From the NCBI GenBank assembly GCA_020832565.1, contig JAFIEI010000003.1, positions 109,708-173,707 of the forward strand: DNA of 64,000 bases, read 5' to 3'. Origin of the DNA: Salinarimonas sp. GTDB lineage: Bacteria > Pseudomonadota > Alphaproteobacteria > Rhizobiales > Beijerinckiaceae. The notes beneath the pieces were generated by a model. The model saw only the letters and a list, made by a program, of their open reading frames with translations, did no database searches and had not been told where the DNA came from. A program made the position numbers and the translations under genes. Below, one piece after another: positions 26,593 through 34,775 of this stretch (position 1 is the stretch's first letter; each line of letters opens with the position of its first letter).

Positions 26593-27739
26593 CGAGTTCG
26601 GCGATCCTGAGGAGATAGAACAGGCGCGGGCGCGCAAGTGGCCAGACGGCGGATCACCGCCCGATGACCGCGCGCCTGCCGTCAAACCGTACCCGCTCAC
26701 CTTCCTGGGGGATATCGACGCGAGCGCAAGCAAGGATTGGCTTGTGCATGGCGTTCTCGGGATGGGTGAGCTTTCCGACATCTTCGGAGCACCCGGAAGC
26801 GGGAAATCGGTTCTCGTCGGTGACATGGCTTTCCATGTTGCCGCCGGGCTCGACTGGAACGGATACCGGGTGAAGCAATCTGCGGTGTTGTACGTGGCAG
26901 CGGAGCGATCCGAACTGGTCAAGCGCCGCTTCCTCGCCCTGCGCAATACCTATGGCCACGACGACGCGCCCCTTGCCGTGATCGGTGGCAGCTTCGCCCT
27001 TGCGCAGAAAGCCGAGGACACCGCGCGCATCATCGCCACGGCGCAGGAACTCACTGAGACCGCAGGGACGCCTTGCCGGTGGGTGATCATCGACACTAAA
27101 AACAGGGCGATGGCCGGCGCTGATGAAAACTCGGCGAAAGACATGGGAATGCTTGTAACGAACCTTGGCGAGATCCAGAACGCCACCGGCGCCCATGTCA
27201 CCGTCATCGATCACATGCCCCATGATGGCCAGCGGATGCGCGGTCACGGCGCCTTGCTGGGGGCGGTCGATAGCACCTTCCGGATCACGAAGGCAGGGGA
27301 CATCCGGACGATGGAAATCGACAAGGTGAATGATGGCCCGGATGACCTTCGCTTCGCCTTCGCCCTTGAGAGCATCGAGATCGGCACCGACGACGAGACA
27401 GGCGACGTGACCACCGCGCCGATCGTAAAGGCTCTGGAGGGCGTCACGGCATCGCAGAACCCGACCGGTCGCAAGCTGACGAAATCCGCCACCATCGCCC
27501 TGCGCGCCTTGCAGACAGCAATCGACGAGGCCGGGGAAGTGCCCCCAGCGAGCAACCACATTCCGCCGGGCATCAAAACCGTAACCGCAGACACATGGCG
27601 CGAGTATGCCGCACGCATGGGCATCTCACCCGCCGGCAATACCGACGCGGTGCGCATCGCCTTCAAGCGGGCAAGCGAAAGCCTGATCGCCTCAGGGCAT
27701 GTCGCATCGTGGAGCCCTCACGTCTGGACAACAGGGTGA
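26582..27739 (+). CDS. RepA-like hexameric AAA ATPase (replicative helicase-like)
   Basis: 385 residues from ATG 26582. Walker A GAPGSGKS at about 69-76; Walker B-like WVIIDTKNRA with a downstream VIDHMPHDG motif, as in RecA-fold RepA/AAA_25 helicases of plasmids and phage islands. A C-terminal tail of about 100 residues could be a winged helix (TADTWREYAARMGISPAG). It ends a run of overlapping genes, and the TGTTCG repeat cluster begins immediately after its stop, which fits a replication initiator or helicase next to its origin. Confidence 0.8.
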   Translation: MRHDEFGDPEEIEQARARKWPDGGSPPDDRAPAVKPYPLTFLGDIDASASKDWLVHGVLGMGELSDIFGAPGSGKSVLVGDMAFHVAAGLDWNGYRVKQSAVLYVAAERSELVKRRFLALRNTYGHDDAPLAVIGGSFALAQKAEDTARIIATAQELTETAGTPCRWVIIDTKNRAMAGADENSAKDMGMLVTNLGEIQNATGAHVTVIDHMPHDGQRMRGHGALLGAVDSTFRITKAGDIRTMEIDKVNDGPDDLRFAFALESIEIGTDDETGDVTTAPIVKALEGVTASQNPTGRKLTKSATIALRALQTAIDEAGEVPPASNHIPPGIKTVTADTWREYAARMGISPAGNTDAVRIAFKRASESLIASGHVASWSPHVWTTG

Positions 27740-27740
27740 C

Positions 27741-27845
27741 CGAACAGGCGAACATACACGAACAACCCTAAAGGGTTTTGTTCGTGTTGTTCGGTATCGC
27801 CCCGGTGACAATGTTCGAACTTGTCGGAAATGTTCGGGATGTTCG
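27741..27845. repeat. Cluster of eight TGTTCG/CGAACA repeats (possible replication origin)
   Basis: CGAACA occurs at 27741, 27749 and 27759; TGTTCG at 27779, 27788, 27812, 27831 and 27840: eight copies in 105 bp, switching orientation at the hairpin 27756-27787. This is an iteron-like array directly behind a helicase-like gene. An operator for the downstream packaging genes is the other option. Confidence 0.65.
27756..27787 (+). terminator. Long hairpin in the repeat cluster
   Basis: ACACGAACAACCCT pairs with AGGG(TT)TTGTTCGTGT around a 2-nt loop, a 14-bp stem with a 2-nt bulge. It begins 17 nt after the ATPase stop and could end transcription of the early genes or form the cruciform of an origin. 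Confidence 0.55.
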
Positions 27846-27941
27846 GATGCAAGGGGATGAGGTTAGCGGGTTGAAAGTGTGGCCGCTTGCAACCAGAGTG
27901 CGAGTGGTTTTTTCTGCCTGAACGCTAAAGCTGGAGATGTC

Positions 27942-27956
27942 TTGATATATAATCAA
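27942..27956. promoter_or_regulatory. TTGAT-N5-ATCAA palindrome in AT-rich leader
   Basis: TTGATATATAATCAA has perfect 5-bp arms and lies 51 bp before the first packaging gene in the most AT-rich part of the element. It resembles an FNR-type site with one extra central base, or the melting region of an origin. Confidence 0.35.
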
Positions 27957-28006
27957 CGGCTCTTTCTTTCAGAGCGCTTGCAATTCAAGGCGTTCAAAGG
28001 CATTCT

Positions 28007-28447
28007 GTGATGCGAATTTCGCCTCAGGGTAACGCTGGGGTAACGCAAGAGGCCTCAGGAATGCCGGAAGATGCGAAGGCAAAGCAGGCGGGAAGCAACG
28101 GCGGTAAGGCCCGGTTGCTCACCCTCGACGACCTGGACAGGCGCACGCAGGCCTATCAGCGCACGGCGGAAATCCTCGAAGGCGTCATGTCCGACATGGG
28201 CGGCGCCGATCGATGCACGACGCTGGAGCGCTCGCTTGCCGAGAGTGTCGCGGTTATGGGCGCGATGATCCGGGATCTCGAAGTGCGCTTCCTCAAAGGC
28301 GAGGCCGTGGACATCACCGAATACACGGCGCTGATCAATGCCCGCAGGCGTGAGGCGACGACGATCGGGCTGAAGCGCAGGGCGCGCGACGTCACCCCCA
28401 ATATCGAGGAGTATCAGCGCGCCTATTCACGGACGGGCGCGGCATGA
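28007..28447 (+). CDS. Possible small terminase subunit
   Basis: 146 residues from GTG 28007 or ATG 28010. Helical and basic, with NGGKARLLTLDDLDRRTQAY and a C-terminal RRREATTIGLKRRARDVTP. It overlaps the large terminase start by 4 nt, the normal place for a DNA-recognising small terminase, but no clear helix-turn-helix is visible, so the call rests on position. Two inverted GCGTTACCC motifs lie inside its first codons (28027-28046). Confidence 0.5.
   Translation: MMRISPQGNAGVTQEASGMPEDAKAKQAGSNGGKARLLTLDDLDRRTQAYQRTAEILEGVMSDMGGADRCTTLERSLAESVAVMGAMIRDLEVRFLKGEAVDITEYTALINARRREATTIGLKRRARDVTPNIEEYQRAYSRTGAA
28027..28046. repeat. Internal pair of GGGTAACGC repeats
   Basis: GGGTAACGC at 28027-28035 and GGGGTAACGC at 28037-28046, the inverted form of the repeats near both element ends. 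They lie in the first codons of the 28007 gene. Confidence 0.5.
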
Positions 28448-29847
28448 TCACGATCGATGATGCCCTGACCGATCCGAACCTGTTCGGCGCTGCGCTTGGC
28501 GACCCTGAGCCCTGGGCCGTGTGGCGGGTGATCCTGAAGGCAGCCTTCGCCCTGCCCATGACGCGCTCGGAGATCCGCACGTTCCGCAGCCTGTCAGGCC
28601 GCCGGCGCCTTCCTCGCAGGCGTGTTGCAGAGCTATGGGTGATCGCGGGCCGGCGCGGTGGCAAGTCACGCATGGCGGCTTTGATCGCCTCCTATATCGC
28701 AGGCTTCGAGGAGCACAAGGCGAAGCTGGCACCGGGTGAGACGGGGCATGTGCTGGCCCTGTCACCATCGAAGGCGCAGGCCAGGACGGTCGCCGATTAC
28801 TGCGAAGGCTTCTATTCGGTTTCGCCGGTGCTCGCGCAGTCTGTCGAGGCGGTGAGGGCTGAGAGCATCCGCTTGCAGGGCAATATCGAGATCGGAGCGC
28901 ATGCGAATTCGTTCCGCACGGTGCGCGGTCGCACGTTGCTCGCCGCGATTTTCGACGAGAGTGCTTTCTGGCGTGACGAGACAAGCGCCATGCCGGACAT
29001 CGAGACGTATCGGGCGGTATTGCCGGCGCTGGCCACGACCGGGGGAATGCTGGTCGGGATATCGAGCCCGTACCGCAAGGTTGGGCTCCTGCATCAGAAG
29101 TGGCGCGATCACTTTGGGCAGGATGGCGACGTGCTGGTTATTCAGGCGCCGACGCTCACCCTCAACCCGACGATCGATGCGGATGTTGTCGCGCGCGCTC
29201 GCAAGGCCGATCCGGAATCGGCGAAGGCCGAATGGGATGGCGAATTTCGAGGAGATATTTCGCAGCTCCTCGACGATGCGATGATTGACGCTGCGATCGA
29301 AGCGGATCGCCCGATTGAAATTCCACCGCGTGAGGGCGCGGAATATGTGGCTTTCGTCGATCCGTCCGGTGGTCGCCATGACGCCTTCACATGGTGCATC
29401 GGCCATCGCGAGAAGGATCTGTTCGTTGCGGACATGGTGAAAGGCAGGAAGCCGCCTTTCGATCCGAACGAGGTGGTGCGCGAGATTGCCCGCGACGTGC
29501 GCGCCTATGGGCTGCGGCGTGTGACGGGCGACAACTTCGCTGGGGAATGGGTGAAGCAATCCTTCAGCGATGCGGGGATCTCCTACGTGCGAGCGGAAAT
29601 GCCCAAATCGCAACTTTATCTCGAAGCCGTTCCGTCCTTCTCGCGGCGCACGGTGCAAATCCCGAATCATCCGGTGCTGATCCGCGAATTGCGGCTCCTG
29701 GAGCGGCGCACGACCCGATCGGGGCGTGACAGCGTGGACCATCCCCAGAACGGCACTGACGACTTCGCCAACGCGCTTGTGGGGGCGATGCGGGTAACCG
29801 CGCGGACTGATGGCCGTCTATTCGCCAGCGAAATCATGATGATCTGA
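28444..29847 (+). CDS. Phage terminase large subunit
   Basis: 467 residues with both functional domains. ATPase: Walker A AGRRGGKS (68-75) and Walker B LLAAIFDESAFW (D171, E172). Nuclease: acidic residues in AFVDPSGG (D306), GDNFAG (D363) and GTDDFAN near the end. It looks complete and active. It packages DNA into a procapsid, yet the element has no portal or capsid gene, so if it works it must use the capsids of a helper phage, or it is a relic. Confidence 0.9.
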   Translation: MITIDDALTDPNLFGAALGDPEPWAVWRVILKAAFALPMTRSEIRTFRSLSGRRRLPRRRVAELWVIAGRRGGKSRMAALIASYIAGFEEHKAKLAPGETGHVLALSPSKAQARTVADYCEGFYSVSPVLAQSVEAVRAESIRLQGNIEIGAHANSFRTVRGRTLLAAIFDESAFWRDETSAMPDIETYRAVLPALATTGGMLVGISSPYRKVGLLHQKWRDHFGQDGDVLVIQAPTLTLNPTIDADVVARARKADPESAKAEWDGEFRGDISQLLDDAMIDAAIEADRPIEIPPREGAEYVAFVDPSGGRHDAFTWCIGHREKDLFVADMVKGRKPPFDPNEVVREIARDVRAYGLRRVTGDNFAGEWVKQSFSDAGISYVRAEMPKSQLYLEAVPSFSRRTVQIPNHPVLIRELRLLERRTTRSGRDSVDHPQNGTDDFANALVGAMRVTARTDGRLFASEIMMI

Positions 29848-29867
29848 GAGACGACAGGAGCGGGCAC

Positions 29868-30617
29868 ATGGCAGACAGGGCAAAGCGTTTCAGCAAGGCC
29901 AATCCCGTCCACGGGCAGACCGGTGCGAGCCGGTTCACGCTGAATGACAACGTGCGATTCAAGGTCGGTTTCTGGCGCGAGGAGTGGAAGGCGCCGGACG
30001 TGTACGAGATGAAGACGCTCTATCACAATCTGACCGAGGCGGCGAAAGCCCGGCAGATTGAGCGGGCCGAGATCGCCAAGAAACGATCTGCCGAGGGCAA
30101 GATGGTGATCCGGGAACGTGACGAGCGGATCGCGCGGGAGCGTGCGCGCGCCGTCCTGGCCGATGCGAAAAGGGCGCGTGAGGTTGCCGAGCAAGCCATT
30201 GAACGCGCAGCGGAGCGCCGGGCCGGGCTGGAGCTTTCAGCAGCCAAGATTTCATCGTCAGACTATGCCGGCGCCCTGCGTCGCGAGCGCATCCGCACGA
30301 AGCTGGAGGCGATGGACCCGAAGTCGCAGCGCGAGGCGCTTGCGCATCTTCACCCTGACGTGGTGGCGGCTCTGGCAGAGATGCCGTTGCAGTTTTCGCC
30401 GGTCTCACCGGACATCTACATGACCACGCTCGAACGCGCTTTCGAGAAGGAACACGGGGAGACCCTTGCCGAACTCGAAGCGATTGAGCAGGCCGCCGAG
30501 GTCACCTTGCAGGCCGCGAAGGGTGGCGAAGTTATCGCGAAGGAATCGCTTGCGGACAACCTGATGCTTGCCCCGCAGGAAGTCGACGCGGTTGCGTCCG
30601 AGATCATGGGAGGGTGA
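29868..30617 (+). CDS. Hypothetical coiled-coil protein next to terminase
   Basis: 249 residues, highly charged. Residues 60-130 are a strong coiled coil (RERDERIARERARAVLADAK). The first 50 residues contain aromatic FKVGFWREEW. No family recognised. Its place between terminase and a tail-like fragment suggests a virion or packaging role, for example a minor head or scaffold protein, but this is inference. Confidence 0.6.
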   Translation: MADRAKRFSKANPVHGQTGASRFTLNDNVRFKVGFWREEWKAPDVYEMKTLYHNLTEAAKARQIERAEIAKKRSAEGKMVIRERDERIARERARAVLADAKRAREVAEQAIERAAERRAGLELSAAKISSSDYAGALRRERIRTKLEAMDPKSQREALAHLHPDVVAALAEMPLQFSPVSPDIYMTTLERAFEKEHGETLAELEAIEQAAEVTLQAAKGGEVIAKESLADNLMLAPQEVDAVASEIMGG

Positions 30618-30620
30618 GGG

Positions 30621-30896
30621 ATGGCGACAGACCTTGCAACACTCGGCTTGTCCGTGGACAGCCGGCAAGTCAGGACCGCGACGCGGGATCTCGACCGCAT
30701 GCCGCGATCGGCGCGACGGGCTGAGCGGGGAGCGCAGCGGCTCACCCGCCAGACCGATCAGATGAGCCGCTCGTTTCAGGGCGCGGTCGGCACGCTTCAG
30801 CGGTTCATTCCGGTCCTGGGCGGGCTCCTGACCGCGCAGGGGCTCACACGGGCCGCACAGAACGCGGTGAGCGCCTTCGCAGAGCTGGAGCGGTGA
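30621..30896 (+). CDS. Tape-measure-like N-terminal fragment
   Basis: 91 residues. ATLGLSVDSRQVRTATRDLDRM is broken here to its first part; the pattern LGLSVDSRQVRTATRDLD followed by QRFIPVLGGLLTAQGLTRAA is typical of the first 90 residues of phage tail tape-measure proteins, which normally exceed 600 residues. A stop codon ends it 20 nt before the right-end repeats, so it is either a truncated relic or a small protein derived from that N-terminus that could poison or redirect tail assembly of a helper. Confidence 0.6.
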   Translation: MATDLATLGLSVDSRQVRTATRDLDRMPRSARRAERGAQRLTRQTDQMSRSFQGAVGTLQRFIPVLGGLLTAQGLTRAAQNAVSAFAELER

Positions 30897-30917
30897 GGCG
30901 GGAAATCACCATCTCCT

Positions 30918-30936
30918 GTTACCCTGTGCGTTACCC
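30918..30936. repeat. Right-end GTTACCC repeats
   Basis: GTTACCC at 30918-30924 and GCGTTACCC at 30928-30936, matching the left-end pair in orientation. Probable integrase arm sites. Confidence 0.5.
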
Positions 30937-30992
30937 TTGGGATTTTTCCGGTTCTTGCAGAGGGTGAGCTGTGGGGGCTAAGTCTTTGTTTT

Positions 30993-31045
30993 TTCAGTGG
31001 TGAGCGCGCAGGGATTCGAACCCTGGACCCACTGATTAAAAGTCA
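30993..31045. repeat. Right attachment-site repeat (within tRNA-Lys)
   Basis: 53 bp identical to 23122-23174; includes five bases beyond the CCA end and the 3' half of tRNA-Lys. Confidence 0.9.
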
Positions 31046-31073
31046 GTTGCTCTACCAACTGAGCTACGCGCTC
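30998..31073 (-). tRNA. tRNA-Lys(TTT)
   Basis: 76-nt cloverleaf with encoded CCA. Acceptor GAGCGCG pairs with CGCGCTC, anticodon stem CTGAC/ATCAG-like with loop CTTTTAA (anticodon TTT), T arm CAGGG/CCCTG with TTCGAAT. The 5' half is host DNA and the 3' half comes from the element side of the junction, so integration restores the tRNA. Confidence 0.95.
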
Positions 31074-31267
31074 GATGGGCGTGGACTTAAGGCCTCGGGG
31101 CGGCGGGGTCAACCGGAAAAGGGCGGGTTGCGGCGGTTCTTTCCCGGCGGGGCTTGATTTCGCCGCGAGCGCGCGTGACGCTTGACCTTGCGCGCGATCA
31201 TGCGCACTTCCTCCCTGCGGCGCGGGGCGTCGTTTCGCGAATCATCATCGATCCGGAGATTGAGACA

Positions 31268-32092
31268 GTGGACCGTATCAGGGCGTTCGTCGAATCGCGT
31301 CTTATGGAGCGCATAATCATGACGCTGATCGCGGTGAACGCGGTCACGCTGGGGCTGGAAACCAGCGAATGGGCAATGGCGCAATTCGGCCCGGTGCTGC
31401 TCGCGCTCGACCAGATCATCCTGACGATCTTCGTGATCGAGATCGGCCTGCGGCTGTCAGTCTACCGGCTGGCCTTCTTCAAGAACGCCTGGAACATTTT
31501 CGATTTCACCGTGGTCGCGATCGCGCTCGCCCCGGCCACCGCCGCGTTCTCGGTGCTGCGCGCGCTGCGGGTGCTGCGCCTGTTGCGCATGATCACGATC
31601 GTGCCTTCGTTGAAGCGCGTCGTCGGCGCGCTGATCGGGGCCCTGCCGGGGATGGGCTCGATCGTGCTGCTGCTCTCGCTGCTCTTCTACGTTTTCTCGG
31701 TAATGGCAACGAAGCTGTTTGCCGCGAGCTTCCCGGACTGGTTCGGCACAATCCCGCATTCGGCCTACACGCTGTTCCAGGTCATGACGCTGGAGAGCTG
31801 GTCGATGGGTATCGTGCGCCCGGTGATGGAGGTCTATCCCTTCGCCTGGCTGTTCTTCGTGCCCTTCATCCTGTGCACCACCTTCACCATGCTCAACCTG
31901 TTCATCGGCATCGTGGTGAATGCGATGCAGGTCGAGCACGAAGTGGCGCACGAGGAGGAGCACAAGGCCGAGCAGGCCAAGCAGCAGGCCGCGCAGGATT
32001 CCCGCGAGGTGCTCACCGAGGAGATCAAGGCACTGCGCGCCGAGATCGCCGAACTGCGCGGAGCGATCGGCAGCCGTTCGCCCGCGCAATAG
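31268..32092 (+). CDS. Voltage-gated sodium channel, NaChBac/NavAb type
   Basis: 274-residue single-domain six-helix channel that forms tetramers in the inner membrane. S4 carries the voltage-sensing arginines R98, R101, R104 and R107 (VLRALRVLRLLRMIT). The selectivity filter TLESWSM (174-180) is identical to that of NavAb, which selects sodium. After S6 a long charged helix (221-265) forms the tetramer coiled coil. GTG 31268 is chosen because GGAG lies 9 nt upstream and the N-terminus then matches NavAb; an ATG at 31154 would add 38 residues. Roles in related bacteria include motility, pH homeostasis and salt adaptation. Confidence 0.93.
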   Translation: MDRIRAFVESRLMERIIMTLIAVNAVTLGLETSEWAMAQFGPVLLALDQIILTIFVIEIGLRLSVYRLAFFKNAWNIFDFTVVAIALAPATAAFSVLRALRVLRLLRMITIVPSLKRVVGALIGALPGMGSIVLLLSLLFYVFSVMATKLFAASFPDWFGTIPHSAYTLFQVMTLESWSMGIVRPVMEVYPFAWLFFVPFILCTTFTMLNLFIGIVVNAMQVEHEVAHEEEHKAEQAKQQAAQDSREVLTEEIKALRAEIAELRGAIGSRSPAQ

Positions 32093-32129
32093 GCGCTCGC
32101 GTCACGTCACTCGCGTCAAGTCACTTGCG

Positions 32130-34520
32130 TCACAACGCCTTCAGATGCCGGATCGGTCGGCCCGGCGCGATCATTTCCGCTGCTGCGACGATGCCTTGCG
32201 CGTCGATGCCGTAATGGCGGTGGAGGTCGGCGATGGTGCCGGTCTGGCCGAAATGCTCGACGCCCAGCGAGCGCGTGCGATGGCCGTGCACGGCGCCGAG
32301 CCAGCCGAGCGTGGCGGGGTGGCCGTCGATCACGGTAACGATGCCGCAATGGGGCGGGATATCGGCCAGCAGCCGCTCGATATGGCTTTGCGCATGCACG
32401 CGTCCGCGCTCGCGGGCGCGCTGCGCCGCCGTCCAGCCGGCATTGAGGCGGTCGGCCGAGGTGACGGCGAGCAGCCCGACATCGCGGCGATCCTCCGCCA
32501 TCAGCCCCACTGCCTCGATCGCCTCCGGCGCGATCACGCCGGTATAGGCCACGACCACCTGCGCATTCGGGCCGGGCTTGCGCAGCCAGTAGGCGCCGTC
32601 GACGATCCCCTGGGCAAGTTCGGGGGTCATGGTGCGCTTGGGCTGTTCGATGGAGCGCGTCGAGAGCCGCATATAGATCGAGCCGCCGGTCTCATCGCGC
32701 AGCCAGGTCCGCTCGTCCGGCTCGCCGGAGCCGTCGCGCTGCACGTATTCAAAGGCAAAGCGCATGATCTCGGCGAGTTCGTCCACATAGGCCGGCTCGA
32801 ACGAGGCGAGCCCGTCCTGCGACATCCCGATCAGGGGCGTTGCGATGGATTGATGCGCCCCGCCCTCCGGGGCGAGCGTCACGCCCGACGGGGTCGCCGC
32901 CAGAATAAAGCGCGAATCCTGGTAGCAGGCATAGTTGAGCGCATCGAGCCCGCGCGAGATGAACGGATCGTAGAGCGTGCCAATCGGGATCAACCGCTCG
33001 CCGAACAGCGAATGCGACAGGCCGAGCGCCGAGAGCTGGATGAACAGGTTCATCTCGGCGATGCCCAGCTCGATATGCTGGCCTTCCGGCTTGAATTCCC
33101 AGGAGAAGGTCGAGGGAATGCGCTCGGATTTGAAGGTGTCGGCCATGCTCTGGCGCGCAAACAGCCCGCGCCGGTTCACCCAGGGGCCGAGATTGGTGGA
33201 GACCGTCACGTCGGGCGAGGTGGTGACGATGCGCTCCGCCAGCGCCGAATCGGAGCGCGCCAGCTCGTTCAGGATCAGCCCGAAGCCCTGCTGCGTCGAC
33301 AGGCTCGCCTGATGCGGCACCGGGAAATCTTCCGGCACGGGCAGAGCCGGCGATGTGAGGCGCCGCTCGCCCCCCGTACGGAAGGGCACCGTCTCGAGGA
33401 AGGCCTCGAGCTCGTCTTCGGGCAGGGAGAGCCCTTCGAAGCGATCCCATTCGTGGCCTTCGCGTACGCCCGCCCGCTCGCGATAGGTGGCAAATTGCGC
33501 CGGCGTGAGCAGGCCTGCATGGTTGTCCTTGTGGCCCGCCAGCGGCAGGCCGAAACCCTTGACGGTATAGGCGATGAAGACGACGGGGCGATCGTGGTCG
33601 ATCCCCTCGAACGCCTCCAGCAGGGTGGGCAGGTCATGGCCGGCGAGGTTGGTCATCAGCCGCCCCAGCTCCTCGTCGGAGCGCTTCTCGATCAGCGCCG
33701 TGAGCTCGCCCTGGTCGCCCAGATCATCCATCAGCCGCTTGCGCCAGGCAGCGCCGCCCTGGAAGGTTAGCGCGGAATAGAGCTGGTTGGGGCAGGTATC
33801 GATCCATTGGCGCAGCTTGTCGCCGCCGGGCTCGGCGAAGGCTTCTTCGAGCAGCGAGCCGTATTTCAGCGTCACCACGTCCCAGCCGAAGGCGCGAAAC
33901 AGCGCCTCGAAGCGCTCATACAGCCCCTCGCGGATCACCGCGTCGAGGCTCTGGCGGTTGTAGTCGACAATCCACCAGGTATTGCGCACGCCCTGCTTCC
34001 AGCCTTCGAGCAGCGCCTCGAAGATATTGCCCTCATCCATCTCCGCATCGCCGACGAGCGCGATCATGCGGCCCTCGCGGCGATCCTTGGCCCAGCCATG
34101 CGCCTTCACGTAATCCTGCACGAGGCTGGCAAACAGCGTCTGCGCCACGCCGAGCCCGACGGAGCCCGTCGAGAAATCGACATCGTCGGCATCCTTGGTG
34201 CGCGATGGATAGGATTGCGCGCCCTTGAAGCCGCGGAAATTCTCCAGATTCTCGCGGCTCTGCTTGCCGAACAGATACTGGATCGCATGGTAGACCGGAC
34301 TCGCATGCGGCTTCACCGCGACGCGATCCTCAGGCCGCAGCGTCGCCATGTAGAGCGCCGTCATGATCGTGGCGAGCGAGGCCGAGGACGCCTGGTGCCC
34401 GCCGACCTTCAACCCGTCGGAGCTCTCGCGCAAATGGTTGGCATTGTGGATCGTCCAGGTGGACAGCCACAGGATCTTCTTTTCCAGCTCGGCGAGAAAC
34501 GGCAGGCGCGGATCGCTCAT
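32130..34520 (-). CDS. Transketolase-like / homodimeric pyruvate dehydrogenase E1-like enzyme
   Basis: 796-residue thiamine-diphosphate enzyme. The cofactor motif GDAEMDEGN...DYNRQSLD matches the AceE/transketolase superfamily, and the N-terminus (KKILWLSTWTIHNANHLRES) and domain order are those of the single-chain alphaproteobacterial group related to AceE but shorter than the 885-residue enteric enzyme. It may act as pyruvate or 2-oxo-acid dehydrogenase E1, or as a transketolase; no E2 or E3 gene is adjacent. ATG 34520 has an AGGAG site 6 nt upstream. Confidence 0.8.
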   Translation of the reverse strand: MSDPRLPFLAELEKKILWLSTWTIHNANHLRESSDGLKVGGHQASSASLATIMTALYMATLRPEDRVAVKPHASPVYHAIQYLFGKQSRENLENFRGFKGAQSYPSRTKDADDVDFSTGSVGLGVAQTLFASLVQDYVKAHGWAKDRREGRMIALVGDAEMDEGNIFEALLEGWKQGVRNTWWIVDYNRQSLDAVIREGLYERFEALFRAFGWDVVTLKYGSLLEEAFAEPGGDKLRQWIDTCPNQLYSALTFQGGAAWRKRLMDDLGDQGELTALIEKRSDEELGRLMTNLAGHDLPTLLEAFEGIDHDRPVVFIAYTVKGFGLPLAGHKDNHAGLLTPAQFATYRERAGVREGHEWDRFEGLSLPEDELEAFLETVPFRTGGERRLTSPALPVPEDFPVPHQASLSTQQGFGLILNELARSDSALAERIVTTSPDVTVSTNLGPWVNRRGLFARQSMADTFKSERIPSTFSWEFKPEGQHIELGIAEMNLFIQLSALGLSHSLFGERLIPIGTLYDPFISRGLDALNYACYQDSRFILAATPSGVTLAPEGGAHQSIATPLIGMSQDGLASFEPAYVDELAEIMRFAFEYVQRDGSGEPDERTWLRDETGGSIYMRLSTRSIEQPKRTMTPELAQGIVDGAYWLRKPGPNAQVVVAYTGVIAPEAIEAVGLMAEDRRDVGLLAVTSADRLNAGWTAAQRARERGRVHAQSHIERLLADIPPHCGIVTVIDGHPATLGWLGAVHGHRTRSLGVEHFGQTGTIADLHRHYGIDAQGIVAAAEMIAPGRPIRHLKAL

Positions 34521-34698
34521 GGGGGACTCCTGGAATGCACGGCACAGCCCGCCGCCGGGCATCGCACCGGCTACGGTCGAGATGCATTTCTAGCGCGCCG
34601 GGCGTGCGTAAGGGAAGGGCGGGATGCCGAAGTGTCGCGCATGCGGGCGCGGGAAGAAATGCACGGGAACTCGGGAGAGAAGGCGGGTTGTGTGATGC

Positions 34699-34773
<75 letters not shown>

Positions 34774-34775
34774 CA

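Larger units (their letters stand above)
23122..31045. mobile_element. 7.9-kb tRNA-Lys-integrated phage-satellite-like element
   Basis: Bounded by 53-bp perfect direct repeats, the right one lying in the 3' half of an intact tRNA-Lys(TTT), the left one a copy of that 3' half only. Between them, all on the plus strand: tyrosine integrase, unknown gene, AlpA-like regulator, six tiny overlapping genes, RepA-like ATPase, TGTTCG repeat cluster, small-terminase-like gene, large terminase, unknown gene, and a tape-measure-like N-terminal fragment. There is no portal, capsid, tail, lysis or repressor gene. The content fits a phage satellite (PICI/P4-like strategy) or a deleted prophage. Confidence 0.85.

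Noticed and set aside
27741..27845. CRISPR array
   Set aside because: Repeats are 6 bp, in both orientations and irregularly spaced, with no cas genes.
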